A DNA stretch of 64,000 bases from Numida meleagris (GCF_002078875.1 NC_034414.1:20104320-20168319), one strand, 5' to 3'; positions 12,985 to 25,367 are shown, counted from the first letter of the stretch. A program made the numbers and translations. The notes: generated by a model not told the origin, from the sequence alone.

Positions 12985-15867
12985 GAAAGGAAGAACAAGC
13001 TGTCCCTCACTAGTGCTCCTGATGTGCCAGTGTCATGGGCTGGCTCTTTAGTGTGGGCAAGAACTGAGCAAGAGAAAATTGGTTGCACTGAATAGTGCAT
13101 GTATATGGCTGAAAATTTCTATTTTTCATATTAAATAGTAGGTCTAGGGAAAGCTGAACACCTCTTCTAGTTTTTGTCTCCATGTAGTAATATAGGTGAA
13201 AACTGCAAACAATCTTCCATTCATGAGATTGTTCATGTTATTATCTAAAAAGTGAAGAGGTCACCACATCTTGTGAAGATGCAGTTGAAATAGCTTTTGT
13301 CTGAAAAAAAAAAAAAGCATGAAATATAATAGTGAAGGAGAAAGTGAGAGTAGATGTTAAGGTTGAGTTCTGAGTATTTCAATCTACATTCAGAACAAAT
13401 ATAGGTACTATTTTTTAAGTGTCTGTTTAACTGCCGTTGAATGGCTTGTGAGACAGAACGCAGATTGCTTTGAATCAAAACTGCATGAAATCAGAAAGCA
13501 GGATGAGGGGATATAAGAAAGCAGAATGTAGTCTCAAAGCTGCTGAGCAGCTTGGAAGCCTTTCATGTGACAGCCTGCAGTTGTTGAAGCTACCGCAGGT
13601 GGGACACTCTGCAGAGCCATATGTTTCCTGTAGCAGAATACCTCTCACAGCTGGACCCATACAGCCTGTTCAGATAATTGTGTGCTGTGGTAGGGCCATG
13701 CATGTTGATGACACCACTGGAAAGGGATCTCTTGCAGGGAAGAAGATAAAATGAGTCTTTGGCTGTAATAAGTTGACAAACAGTTTTTCACATGAGCAGC
13801 AATGACAAAGTATTTGGTTGCATTGTACTCCTTCACTGGAGATGCTGTGTGTAATAAAATGCGCCAAATTACTCTGGCTAAGGCCTTGCTTTATGAAGCT
13901 GAGTGACTGGCAGTTATGAAACGTGGATCTTGAAACTACACAGACACTGAGAACAGTAATTTCTGTTCTTCTAAAGACAACATAGTTTAATTACAAAGGC
14001 CATATAGTTTAATTACTGTGCAGCTAAGTAATACAACTTCTTGAATTTCTAAAAGAACCACAAATGGAGAACTATTTCTAGAGTGTGTATGTATGAAATA
14101 GATTAGCGCAAAGTTAAGAGGAACCACTGTGGCACATGGCTTTATAGTACCATCCAAAATCACTGGAAACATTTCCACTCATTCTATGAAAAACTAAATT
14201 TAAGTAGATCTCACATAAACGTTGTCTGCTGAGATAATGTGCCTAGATATTTTTTAACTCTTGATATCTGACTATTCTAAAGAGATTTAACAAGTTAGGA
14301 AATTATGGTGATAGCTAGGGAAGCATTTGTTTTGCAAAAAATATTCTTTAGGGAACCACAAACATTCAAATCTTGGCAAACAAACTTAGAATTAAATGGT
14401 AGGTAAAGCACTAGGATTTAAAGAAACAGATCTAACATTAGGTGCGTATTTTCCCATCTGAAATTGTGGAATTCTCTATTTATTAATTTCAGTAGTTCTT
14501 TGATCAACTGCTACTCCATTTACAATTCAGACAACTGTTTTTTTCTAACTGCTGAATTCGCAAACTCACTATGAGGTCTGAAAAAGTGTGCTGTAAACGC
14601 AGTGGTGTTAATTATAGCTATGTCCTGTGTGAAGAAAGAGTATAGCTATTACTAGCAATCAAAGTGTGTTTAATCTTAAATGGGTACTTATTTGAATTAA
14701 AGCATCATACTAAAACTTCTAACACTGATAATTTAGAATCTTTTTTTTCTGCAGAATACAAATCTGTCCAGCAGGATTCTATTTTTTCTTCCGGTTGCTG
14801 GAACCATGCTCCTGGATTGGACACTCAGATCAGCTGTTCTAATCTCTGAAATAATTTGAAATCAGACTTTTTTCTCTGCTCCGCAGCAGACAAAATGCTC
14901 CGAATGAAAAAGAAATATATATTCAACTTAAGAAAAAAACAGTTCGTATGAGGATGGAAAATCATACCTGTAGCTATTCTAGAAGCTGAACAATTCTGTA
15001 AGTCTACAAGAAATAGCTGCTAAGTAAGAATGGAGAAGCTTTACGTGAAAGCTTGAAAGGAAGCTTTATTTTGTTGGTTTTTCATTGTTGTTATTTTTCA
15101 TAGCTAATGAATTTTAATAGACTGTTCAGGAGGGTTTTAGACCAACAAGGGCAGATAATGAAAATGAGAGATGTGAAAGCAATAAGGAGTGAATTTACTA
15201 AATAGTCCTGGGTTACAGTAGGAAACTTATTTCAGGTTAATTTGAAGAAAATTTCTACCCATACTATAAGTTTCATGTAGTTAAGAAACTTTCAAGATAG
15301 TTCCTTTCACAGGGTAGAAATTTTTTATTAGCATCAGCAGTGAATATTTGGCTAGTCAGGAAGAAGTCTAGAAAATCTCACCTTTCTCATTTCTGTAATA
15401 ATAACTTCCCTTTTGGAACTACTTGTTTCCCCAAAAAAGCACACTACTTGTTTGCAACATGTTTATCATCTCTAGAAAAAAAAACATTAAACTGCTATTA
15501 CTACTTCACATCTCCAGTAAGAGAGGTTTTATTGATCCTGATAGCATAAGTGACATCAATGCACAGTGAAATATTTTAGGTGGGTAACAACTTCCATCAG
15601 AAAAGTCATGCTATCTACATTAATCAAAACACAGTATTATCAGCAAAATATTTGAGATACAAGTCAATGAATATATCTGTTATACATAAACAGTGTTTTT
15701 AATTTCTCCTTGCTTTCCTAGATAAAAACCTCCTTTTCCTCTAAAGGTACACTGAAGCATACATTCGATTAGTTTTAATAACAAGATCATTAGATCAGGG
15801 TTTCAAGACACTTCGTTGATCAGCAATTTTTTAAAAAATTAGGAAGTCAGTAAGAAGACATGAGCTG

Positions 15868-15894
15868 AATATAATGCATCCTATGCATTATATT
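15868..15894. repeat. perfect inverted repeat, 12-bp arms, 3-bp loop
   Basis: The arms are aatataatgcat and atgcattatatt, separated by cct. Pairing stops at once on both sides, so this is a short AT-rich cruciform or hairpin rather than a miRNA-sized precursor. Confidence 0.8.
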
Positions 15895-16121
15895 GATGAT
15901 ATAGCAATATTTTCAACACTTTGAGCAATAAAAACACTTTAATTTTGATTGCCTTTTTCTGGTCAGCAGATAGCTTGGTACAAGGGATGGCATGCCTAGG
16001 CAAATCTCCAAGCGAGTGTACCGAGCACTGAGTTCAGTGTAAGCATTATTGTGATAGCTGTCCTCTAACTAAGTTGTGGGAATAAGAAGAAGCAGAAATA
16101 GATAAGAGAGTCAAAGAGGAA

Positions 16122-16126
16122 AAAGG
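16122..16126. repeat. target-site duplication, left copy
   Basis: aaagg lies directly against the LTR terminus TG and is repeated exactly at the other terminus. Confidence 0.8.
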
Positions 16127-16635
16127 TGTCAGCGGTTTGCTGGTGTTAAGTCCGGTTCCATGACGAATGGGGCGGGCGACCCAAGGAAAGGCCCAGGGAA
16201 ATGGGAAAAGGGAAAAAGGGTAGGGAGATGGGCCTAAAAACAAAACAGCAGCAACAATCTGAGGAGAAACAAACTAATTTACTAAGTAAGATATTTGAAT
16301 GCAAAATAACACACTATAATACAAAATAATTACAATTTAAGCTGATAAATCCATTACAGCGAGAGAGAATGTCCAAAAATCAAGGTAGGCCTTACTCTAA
16401 TACCGACAATAAGACAGCTGGGGAGCGAGATGCTGCCGTGACGAGAGACAGGCAGAAAGAGAGCAAGGTCGTGTGATCTGCGAGTTTTTATCTTTCCCTC
16501 TGACCAGAAAATGGTAACAGAGGAGCAAAGTCCCCTGGGGAATGTAGTAGTCCTTCTCTTCTGAGAACCAGGTACATACAGTACATGATGCTATGATGTG
16601 GAATACCATTAACTGAAAATCATAAAACCATGACA
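16127..16635 (-). mobile_element. solo LTR of an avian endogenous retrovirus, with target duplication
   Basis: The 509-bp element begins tgtcagcggtttgctgg and ends aaaaccatgaca on the plus strand, giving TG...CA termini. It is flanked on both sides by the 5-bp direct repeat aaagg (16122-16126 and 16636-16640). On the minus strand it begins TGTCATGGTTTTATG, which I recognise as the start of a common chicken-type LTR, and carries a TATA-like GATAAAAAC at 16484-16492. No primer site, polypurine tract or coding sequence adjoins it, so it is a solo LTR left by recombination between the two LTRs. A 5-bp duplication fits several retroviral classes, including ERV-L-like ones. Confidence 0.85.
16484..16492 (-). 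promoter_or_regulatory. TATA-like box of the solo LTR
   Basis: The minus strand reads GATAAAAAC about 145 bp from the 5' end of the LTR, where a core promoter would lie. It is identified by position and AT-rich form only. Confidence 0.45.
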
Positions 16636-16640
16636 AAAGG
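16636..16640. repeat. target-site duplication, right copy
   Basis: aaagg lies directly after the LTR terminus CA and matches the left copy exactly. Confidence 0.8.
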
Positions 16641-16785
16641 GAGGAGATAAGGAGAAAATAAACAAGTTCGGAATAATTAGCTTGATTTATCACTCATTTA
16701 ATCAGTGGAAGAATACAAGGGAAATGAAATCAGATAGTCTTGGTAAAAGATTTTTAAAACTAAGAACCCGAGATTTGATCATTTC

Positions 16786-17160
16786 TTAGAATTATAGAAT
16801 GGCTTGCATTGGAAGGAACATCGAAGACCATCTAGTTCCTACCCTCCTGCTGTGGGCAGAATTGCCCCCTTCTAGATCACATCCTGGCCTTGAACACCTC
16901 CAGAGATGGGACATCCACAGCTTCTCTGAGCAACATGTTACAGTGCCTCAAGACCCTCCGAGTAAAGAATTTCCTCCTAATCTAAGTCTCCTTTTTTTTC
17001 GTTTAAAAACATTCCCTCTTGTCACATCACTAATTGCTCATGTAAAGGACATTATCTATCTTGTTTATAAGTCCTCTATAACTACTGGAAGGCCTCAGTG
17101 AGGTCTCCCCTGAGCCTTCTCTTTTCATTATTGAAAAACCCCAGCCCCCCCTTAGCCTTT
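16786..17160 (-). mobile_element. CR1 LINE 3' fragment
   Basis: The plus strand reads as the reverse complement of the CR1 3' end: attatagaatggcttgcattgg at the lower end, then cttgaacacctccagagatg, acagtgcctcaagacc, gtaaagaatttcctcctaat and ggtctcccctgagcct. It covers the 3' UTR and the last part of ORF2. Many substitutions and a short T insertion break the frame, so this is an old 5'-truncated copy. Confidence 0.85.
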
Positions 17161-17350
17161 AAAATCAGATTTATTATAATTATTAGTAGTAGTCTGAAGA
17201 AAAAAGAAACAAAACAGAATTCAAACTTGAGGTGAGCTGAACATGGAGAAAAATTACGGGAATATTTTGGGCTGTTAATGGATCACAAATAGTATTTTAT
17301 TCATTTGTCCATTATTTTTGTTATCCATCCTACTCCTACATTTCTACCAG

Positions 17351-17411
17351 GGAGGCAAGGCATCTGTTACAACTCTGCAGGCTGCTTTGATTTCCCACTA
17401 TTTGGAATCTG
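17351..17411 (+). CDS. candidate host coding exon, 61 bp
   Basis: A pyrimidine-rich tract and acceptor (catcctactcctacatttctaccag) precede 61 bp that end at a perfect donor, G|gtaagt. Frame 0 gives GGKASVTTLQAALISHYLES plus one extra base, so phase would run 0 to 1. A second frame is also open, so the frame is not certain. I do not recognise the peptide. The segment lies 190 bp beyond a CR1 copy but shows no CR1 similarity. Strong splice sites and normal-looking codons support it; the short length weakens it. Confidence 0.33.
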
Positions 17412-17586
17412 GTAAGTTTTCAGAAAGGTTTGTCTTCAAGCTTGTTTTGGTTTTCTGGTCACAGAATACAGTATCAAAATGTGTCGCTTACCAGAGGCGT
17501 TACAGAATTCCCAAATGAAGGAAAATTAAACTCTTTGTAGCCAAGTTTGGAATTACCATTCCTCCAGAAAATGCTTTTTTAATGCC

Positions 17587-17609
17587 TTTTTTTTTTTTTT
17601 TTTTTTTTT
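17587..17609. repeat. poly(T) tract, 23 bp
   Basis: An uninterrupted run of 23 T. No retroposed sequence is recognised on its upper side, so it is listed only as a homopolymer. Confidence 0.9.
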
Positions 17610-17885
17610 GTGGCATCAAAAGGCTAACAATTTCCTTAAAAACCTTTAAGGTTCATAGACAAGAAAATTAAATCTTTCACAAGTGGAATATTCATAAATG
17701 TTCAGGTGGTGGATAAGAAAGCAAGCAGATGCATGTTCTGAGACACACAGCTTTAGAATTCCATTTCAGGCCAATGGAATCCAAATATCTTTAGTCTTCT
17801 GGAGTCTCTTTGTCACTTCGATATGTCAGCACATACAGATTCAATGTTTATCTGAAACACTCAGTTTGCCAGGAAGAATTATTCC

Positions 17886-17952
17886 AGTTAGGAGTCGGAC
17901 TCAACTGTTCTTGTGACCCTTATCTTGAATTAGATATTCTATGATTCTATGA
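17886..17952 (+). mobile_element. CR1 LINE extreme 3' end, plus strand
   Basis: The sequence gttaggagtcggactcaact, then cttgtgaccct, then the tail attctatgattctatga matches the last 65 or so bases of CR1, including its diagnostic 8-bp tail repeat. It is truncated to the 3' UTR and lies in the opposite orientation to the CR1 at 16786. Confidence 0.75.
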
Positions 17953-17954
17953 CA

Positions 17955-20900
17955 AATGCAGAGGCTCCTCAAGTCTGCTACATGCCCCAGATTCAGGATC
18001 CACCAAGTGTTTTTCTGTTGTCTGCTCCCCTGTATCTGGCACTATAATTCTTTATTGGCTAACATAATCCTTTATTGCTTCAGGCTGTCAAGGAAATGAA
18101 AAAAGCCAGCTTTTTTTTTTTTTTTTTTTTTTTTTGTAAAGAAAAAGCCTACAAACACTTCAAAAAATCCTAAATAAACAAAATCCTGTAAAAAAAAGAT
18201 GTTTGGGAGGTCTAAACAAAAATATATCTAACCAAGCAACTTCCATTCTAGCGTAAAAATAGAATGTTGTAAAATGTATTTTAATTCATTAAATTATAAC
18301 TAATACATTTATAACTACTTGTAAAAAGAGTGTGCCTGTTGATATATGTGTGTATGTGTGTGGAGTGTGTGAGAGAGAATATCACATATTTAATTGTGCA
18401 CACTCAAAAACAGCATCATTTTTACTTAGGCTTTGTATAATAGAAATAAAGCTAACTAGAAAGGAAATAAAAGTTGATTGACAGCCATTTTTATTGTTCA
18501 AGAGTTTTGACATATTGACTATAAATAAGATGCAGCATTATGAAAACTTGCCATTTCATGACTTCATAAATAAATTATGAAGTTGGTTTACAACCATCAG
18601 TTGAAAGTACATTTTTAGATTATTTTTGTTTCTTCTGCATTTCTGAACATTTAGGTGTAACTTCTGACATGTTTTAAACTTCCATCTATAATTATGAAGT
18701 TTAGAATTTCACAGAAAATGTAAAATAAGTTTTTTGAACAATTACTTTACAAAGCAAAGGCTTTGAGAAATGAACAAATTCAGAAAGCTGTTACTGGAAA
18801 AAAAATGGAAATAGAATGTCTTTAAATGACAGAAGTCCATGTTAATCACTAAAAGATATGACTAGTAAAAGTTAATTAAAAATACACAGAAAAAATACAC
18901 TTGCCTACATCAGAGGAAGTACAGTTACTCATGAATCTTTATAATATTAATTTATAGTGATGTATAAACCCAGAAGAGGCTTGAAAAATAAATAAAAAGG
19001 GATGAAAATCTCTGCCTTTGTTTCAGGAAGCACAAACTCCTTGAAGATTGAAAGGAGTAGGGGCTCAGAAGCAAAAGCTTATCTGTCACCATTCTTATCT
19101 TATGCTTGGTTGCATCACTCTCACACTATAAGGTCCAAGGTGCACAGGGAAAGATAAACAGCTATGCCGTCCCCTGACTGGCTACAATATTCATATCCTC
19201 TACAAGAATGCTAGTACTAGATATGCTATCATGGTAACAGAATGATGAATAGAAAATATTTCAACAAATTCAAGATGGGCAAGTTTTAATCCTTTTAGAT
19301 TAAAAGTCATGTAAGTGCCTACAGACTTCCTGTTTTTCCTTTCCATCCAGTCTGCAAATTACTTGCATTGTTTCTCACTGATATTTTCAGATGTATATCT
19401 TACTGAACTTGTGAGATTGTAATTTGTCAATTGGTTGTGATAAAGTTTGAGGTCTTGACCAGTGGACACTGATATTACCATTAGGCCTGGCAAGAAGAGG
19501 GGAGTTAATTAAGGGATGGAGTTCAAGGCATTATAATAAGTGTTGATGTGAGAGATGCATTGTGCAAATAGGTGAAAATATAACATGAATTTATCAAGTC
19601 ACTGAGATTTTTGAAGTTTGCTCAGGTATGATAGGACTCATTTGAACATTTTAGTTAAAATTACAGTGTGTATTTAATATGAGAAGGCAATATTACATCT
19701 TGTGTGTTACACCAAATGCAATATAATTCATGTCGGAACTAAATTTTAACATTTTTCCTGCTTCAGCAAATGTCTTTTTGTATCTACAGCTTTGTCAAAA
19801 GGCAATAAAGCAAAAAGCTCATTCATTTCACTAAGGGGATGTAAGTTCTATTTACTTAAAATGAAATTCTAAGACATGCTTCTTCTTTTTTTGTCTGAAC
19901 AGTTTATTGCTGTCATTTACAAGCATATATTCACCCGTGGTAAAACTATCTTCCAGATGAAAAAATATGATGCTTACTTAGTGATAAACTATTTTCAGAT
20001 GAGAGGGGATATTAATCCTGAGATGAGTCATCTGAATTTTGAAAATTAAAAGTACTAGAAGCATGTACATATTAGGAGTGTACTTAATAAAACAAGTACT
20101 CAAAGTCTGTGGGAAAATTGGCTTTTCAATTAAAAAAGGAGAAAGCATTTTATGCTGAATATCAACCACCTCAAATCTCCACACAAAGCTTAAGATGATT
20201 CTAGTTCTTGCTTTTTTTAAAGGCATTAAAGCATGCTTGGGAACAGACTAGTATGATAAAGTGGGTAATACAGATTTTGTGTAAGTACTGTATTCAGTAC
20301 ATTTCAGTCAGCATATGCAATCACTGGGTTTAAAATCCCAGTCTTCCTCTTGCAAAAATGATCAGCATCCATTATCCTAACATTAATTGATGAGCATGTA
20401 TTTTTCAAAATTGAATAGAAGTTTTTCTTCAGTTATCAGTTGTATTTTTTTGTTGTTGTTTTCTTTCTGTCATAGCTGTGATACACAATGGTTATTGGTG
20501 GACAAGCATCAATTAAGTTCCCTGATCAATGTTGTACTTGTGGTAGTATAGGGGTATTCAATTACTGACAGGTTAAATAATATAAGGTAATGAAGCAATA
20601 CATGCTACATATCAGATGAGTAACATCTTGCTATTGGCCTTTCTGGCCACTGTCTAGGTTACAAGCCACAAAAAATTTCTATTAAATGGAGAGATGTTTT
20701 TCAGCCTACAGGTACCACCTCTGTTGTGCTTGGATTCTCTTTTTATTGTTTTTTTTGTTTTGTTTTTTTTTTGCTTCAAAGTTAAAATATTATTAATTGT
20801 GAATTTACTATACTTTAATATTTCAGTCATAGTTACTATCTTTCCTGTTTGTTGTATTATAACTTGTAATTTACATTGCATCATAGTTTTTGCATATTGG

Positions 20901-22160
20901 TTCGACTGAATTTACGTCTCTTTATTGCTATCAAAGAAAGAGATAAGAAAGAGAAATTGAAAAATAATATTTTATATGATGTGTTAAATTTAACCAAGAT
21001 TGATTATAAATACATACATGTACATATTTGTCTGTAAAGAGTACAAAATAGTTATTCCTCTGCAACCCATTTACACTTACATTTGGCAGTGTTTGCCTAC
21101 TTACTGTAACTTCAAGAACATTCCCAATGGCGTGAAATCTCCAATTTAATGCACAACAGACTCTTAAATCTTTGAAATTTACCCTTTATTACTCACCAAC
21201 TGACTAGACAAAATGAATTGACAAACTGTTATACAAAAGAGCAAATCTTTCCACAGTTATTCTGGGTTTTGCCTGTTGTTTCTGGTTGCAGTGGCTAACA
21301 GGATTTCTAAACATATGTTTACTGAAGAAAGCTGCACAAGGAAATCATTTTTTAAAATATTGCTTTTCCTAAGGTACATATAATGTAGAATTTCTTTTCA
21401 TTAATTTTGGTTCTCATTCTGCAATAGTCTATCACAGACACTTGCATCTTACTTCACAAAAGGAAGAAGTCCAGACCAGCTCATTTTTAAAACCCTGCAC
21501 TCATTTTGCTGTTTCTGGAAACAGAGACTTTTCAGCCTAGCTCAAGATTGTTCAGACATCAGCATCTGCAAAAACTACAATCTTCACTTGATTACAGTGC
21601 AATTTAGCTACTATACTGCTACTGTTGATGCACAAAAAAGGAGCTCCAAGTTTAAGTGATGGAGCCTATGTTGTACCTGCAAGCTTGACTCTTGAGGAAA
21701 ACAGTCTGATATTTTAGTTGTGAAAGTAATATATGAGATAAATCACTTCCAGACAATGCATGTATTGTCTCTAATGTGTTAACATAAAAAGGAATTAAAA
21801 TGACAGCTGAAAAATCATAAGGACGTGAATTTCATAAATGCAGTAAATAAATGTTGATGTCTCATATGGCCATTTAGGGCCATAGAAATCATTTGGGACC
21901 TGCAGATGTGTAGGCCAAACCCAGTTGCTATAGTAATGATCAGCTGGGTTAGGAGCTAAAAAACCTGACATTTTATTTGGGGTAAATAGCAAGAATTTCA
22001 CTGGAGTTTTTGTTAAGGATCTAAAAGCAGACCACCTATGTACACCAAGCTTAATGACATAGATAAGAGCATCATTGTGGACAGACTGAAGTCTTGAATG
22101 AAGAGCTTATACAAAAGAGACATAATCTGAGGCAAGAAACAGGCAGGTAGATCAAGTCTA
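17955..22160. other. AT-rich non-coding DNA with simple repeats
   Basis: No gene, LINE or LTR is supported. A 25-bp poly(T) lies at 18111-18135, a GT-rich tract at about 18345-18377 and a T/G-rich tract at about 20742-20772. Short frames here are AT-driven. Confidence 0.55.
18111..18135. repeat. poly(T) tract, 25 bp
   Basis: An uninterrupted run of 25 T, 500 bp from the similar tract at 17587. No adjoining retrocopy was recognised. Confidence 0.9.
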
Positions 22161-22167
22161 GGCGAGA

Positions 22168-22239
22168 TGGTCTGTGATGACAAAGGCAGGATCAAGAGTC
22201 AGATGGTTGTGATGACAAAGGCAGGATCAAAAGTCAGAC
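22168..22239. repeat. 35-bp tandem duplication, two copies
   Basis: gtgatgacaaaggcaggatc starts at 22174 and again at 22209, followed in both by a-a-R-agtcaga, where R is g in the first copy and a in the second. The copies are nearly identical, so the duplication is recent. No coding context. Confidence 0.85.
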
Positions 22240-22452
22240 TTGAGATCTAAGTGTAAGACAGACTCAAAGCAAGAACTATGGTTTGAGGCAGTTAAGTGGG
22301 AAAGTTGCTGCTTAAGATTTCTGCACTTGGTGGCGTGGGAGAGGTCTGAGCAAGCAGCAACCATTGATAAGCTATTGACAAATGAGTCTCCCCATTCTAC
22401 TTGGTAGATGACTCAGGATAAATTCACTGTTTACTATATGTTGTTATGTATT

Positions 22453-22728
22453 TAGAATCATAGAATCAGCAAGGTTGGAAAAAACCTCCAAGATCATCTA
22501 GTCCAACCATCCACCTACCACAAATATTTCTCCACTAAATCATGTTACTTAGTACAACATCTAAAAGTTTTGTGAACACCTCCAGGGATGGTGACTCAAC
22601 CACTACACCAGCAGCCTGTTTCAGCACCTGACCACTCTTTTGGAGAATAAAGTTTTCCAAATATCCAACCTGAACCTCCTCTGGTGCATCGTGACGCCAT
22701 TCCTTCTAGTCCTATCACTACTTATGCA
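22453..22728 (-). mobile_element. CR1 LINE 3' fragment
   Basis: The plus strand begins tagaatcatagaatcagcaa and continues ggttggaaaaaacctccaag and atcatctagtccaaccatcc, then cacctccagggatggtgact and tattatcact-like ORF2 end sequence. This is the reverse complement of the CR1 3' terminus, of a subfamily that differs from the copies at 16786 and 58216. It is 5'-truncated and carries no intact frame. Confidence 0.85.
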
Positions 22729-24640
22729 GGAAAATAACCTGTAATATAGGAAAATTGTAATATAAGTGTCATGTACTGTTACAAAGGAGATGACAAAATT
22801 ATAATTTTTGCTCTAAACAGCTTTCTTTCTTCATATCTTCTCATTAAGGAGTTACGCTATTAAAAGGGATACAGAAAAAAGTCTTTTGCTGCTTTTTATT
22901 CCTCTCATACACAATGGGTTGAATTTTTTACTCTAATGCTCATCCACATCACATTTAAAAGCTTACTTGCTTTTAGTTTCACATCAGTGCTAACGTTATA
23001 CAAGTTTAATGTGTGAAATAACTTTATCGTAAATCAGTGCCTCCATTTTGTCTTTCATTTCATTTAATTTTTTTCTTTAACAGCCTTGTGTGTAAATAAT
23101 AATGGCATATTTTGTGCCAACATTTTTTCAATATTTCATATCTCTGGAACAAATTATGGAGCATCATACTACATGGGGAACAAATTAAAAATAGGCTTGA
23201 TATAAATTTATTTCAATCTTGCAATATGTGTTTTGCAGTGGGTAAAACATATATAGTTGGTGGTGAATTCCTAATGTATGGAGACAAGTACTCTGGCTGT
23301 AGGAGATGCACAGGAGGTGTATCAGCCTGTGCCCTGTATGCATGTGACAACTACCTGGCGGTAGCCCCTCTTCTGACCAAATCAGGCACAAAAATTGACT
23401 GAAAAAACAAATGCCTATCAGATAATGAATATTTTTAGCTGAATATCAGATATGAAGAGAAATATAATGATGTCTGACTTCAACCTTCATATTTGGAGGC
23501 TCTAATTAGCCACATGTGAGATACGTACTACCAAACTGGGTTATTTTAACAATTTCCCAGTGGCTGGAATTTTGGCAGTCTGGTGATAATGCATTTAATG
23601 CAATGACACATGGAGTTGAGGTGGCCATGGCTAGGAATTTCTGATATTCTTTGTATTGCAGAGCGCTGCTTGCTATTTGCTCCCTAGATATACCTGTCAT
23701 AGCATATAAAGTATCTCTAAATTTTATTTAAACTACTAGTGAGTAAGAATCTGAGTCATATTTCACTGATACAATTTACTGCACTAATGTTCATGTTTTG
23801 AAAGATGCGTAGGTGCAACAGGTAGGACTAATACATGCAAAGCAGTTGTAAAAAAAAGCATACTAATTATTGTGTGATACTGGGATAGTAACCTGATGAG
23901 AACCAGACAATTAGCGTCCTGTCAACAGGTAATAAGTCCTAAAGCACAATAAAATATAGGATGCATTTGGAAGTTATAACATACTTAGCCCAAACTGCAA
24001 AAGGTCCTAAATTAGTCCATAGAATAAACAGTATTGCAAGCAGTCAAACGCATTCTCAGGATGTTGTCTGCTTTACATTTCTAAAGGGTACATCCTATGA
24101 GTATGGTAGTAAAAAAGAAAAAAATACAGTATCTTTGCAATTCAGTGATTGTAATACTAGTAATTGCATCTCTTGAGAATTATTTTTCTTTCTTTGACTC
24201 TTAAAAAGCATTTAAAGTAATTCCCCTAATGATTATCTCATGCTTTAAAGAGCAACTGAATGTCAATACTATCATCCTGTATATATAAGCAATATTAATA
24301 TGTATTTTTGACATGTAGCGATGCAGCTGCATGATTTTTTAGTAGTATATCCTTTCAATGCTGTAATTTACAGCCTGTGTAAATTCTGTTCCTTGGCCTG
24401 CTGTTACTGCAGCAATCAGAAGGCCATCAGGAAAATAAATTTCCTTATGGGATTTTCCCAGTTAAACTAATGAAACTGTGTATTGCTAACACTTTATTTT
24501 CTGTATTTTAAGTTGCATATCCTATCTGTAGCTCACAAGCAAGGAAATGTAACGTCTGTTGAAACATATATGCTAAGATGACATTGTTTTGAATGTCAGA
24601 AGCAAAGATGCAAGAAGCAGTGTATAAACTATTCCCTCCT
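22729..24640. other. non-coding DNA
   Basis: No recognised repeat or gene. A frame at 23112-23402 is open on plus with an overlapping minus frame; its GC-richer half (23240-23402) has a TTTTGCAG-type acceptor before it but no donor before the stop. I do not call it. Confidence 0.5.
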
Positions 24641-24646
24641 TTTTAG

Positions 24647-24751
24647 GTGTCTACACCCAAGGCTTCCATGACTCAGTTCCTGGAGCTTACCACATCAAGA
24701 AACTTTGCATGTTTTAAGACCATACCTAAGCTATGTGTGTTTGAATATAAG
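24647..24751 (+). CDS. weak candidate coding exon, 105 bp
   Basis: The acceptor ctattccctcctttttag precedes 35 complete codons, beginning VSTPKASMTQFLELTT and ending KLCVFEYK, then the donor AAG|gtcagt. Phase is 0 at both ends. I do not recognise the peptide. The donor is acceptable but not optimal, and 35 open codons can occur by chance, so this is a low-confidence call. Confidence 0.2.
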
Positions 24752-24861
24752 GTCAGTTGGGCTAAGGGTTTTATTATATTATGCTGTCTGCAAATGAAAT
24801 GTTTTTAATTTTACTTTAAAAGACCATAAATTGATGATAGATTTTATGCATAGATACAAGA

Positions 24862-25367
24862 GCTGATCTGAAAGAAATGCCTCCTTTTTTTATTATATTG
24901 GCCCACAAAATCAGAGGTGGATGCTGGTGGTATGGCAGTAGAGGCTGAACCTTCCCATCAATATTCTGTTACATTTGGCTGCCATGTAACAGACGGCAGC
25001 AGAGGAGCAGCCTGACAAAATGGCGTCTGAAGCAAAGTGAATCCATTGACATTCATTGATGCTTGCTGAATGTTTCTGGAGACCAAACAGAGGATGTTAA
25101 CACAGTGAGGCAGTGGGTAGCATCTCAGCAGTGGTGACAGCAGTGTGAAAGACAAGCCACATTCTGGATGGACATGCACAGTTGTCACACCATAAAATGA
25201 AGAGCATTCTTGATCAGTTCATCCACGTGGATCAGCTAATTGTGGTGACTATGTTGAAAAATAGTGTTTTGTGCTGAGAATTTGCTGTATCATACCATGT
25301 TACTGTGCTTTTAGTATGTGTTGTAGTTTCGATGGAAATAAGTAAAGGCATTACTTTCAGAGCAATC
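24862..25367 (+). mobile_element. internally deleted mariner-type DNA transposon
   Basis: The ends are inverted repeats: gatctgaaagaaatgcct near 24865 against gctctgaaagtaatgcct read from 25366 on the other strand, 16 of 18 matching. At about 506 bp the element is well short of a full mariner of about 1.3 kb. An ATG at 25020 opens a decayed transposase N-terminus; 25040-25130 still encodes helix-turn-helix pieces such as NVSGDQT and TVRQW, with stops and a frame shift. The catalytic region is missing. It resembles the mariner family abundant in the chicken genome (Galluhop / Mariner1_GG), named from recollection. It cannot move without transposase from elsewhere. Confidence 0.8.

Larger units (their letters stand above)
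12985..16126. other. non-coding DNA between the retroviral elements
   Basis: No gene is supported. The overlapping short frames at 13470-13867 lie on both strands and look like chance. An A13 run lies near 13303-13315, and a perfect 12-bp inverted repeat sits at 15868-15894. Confidence 0.5.
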
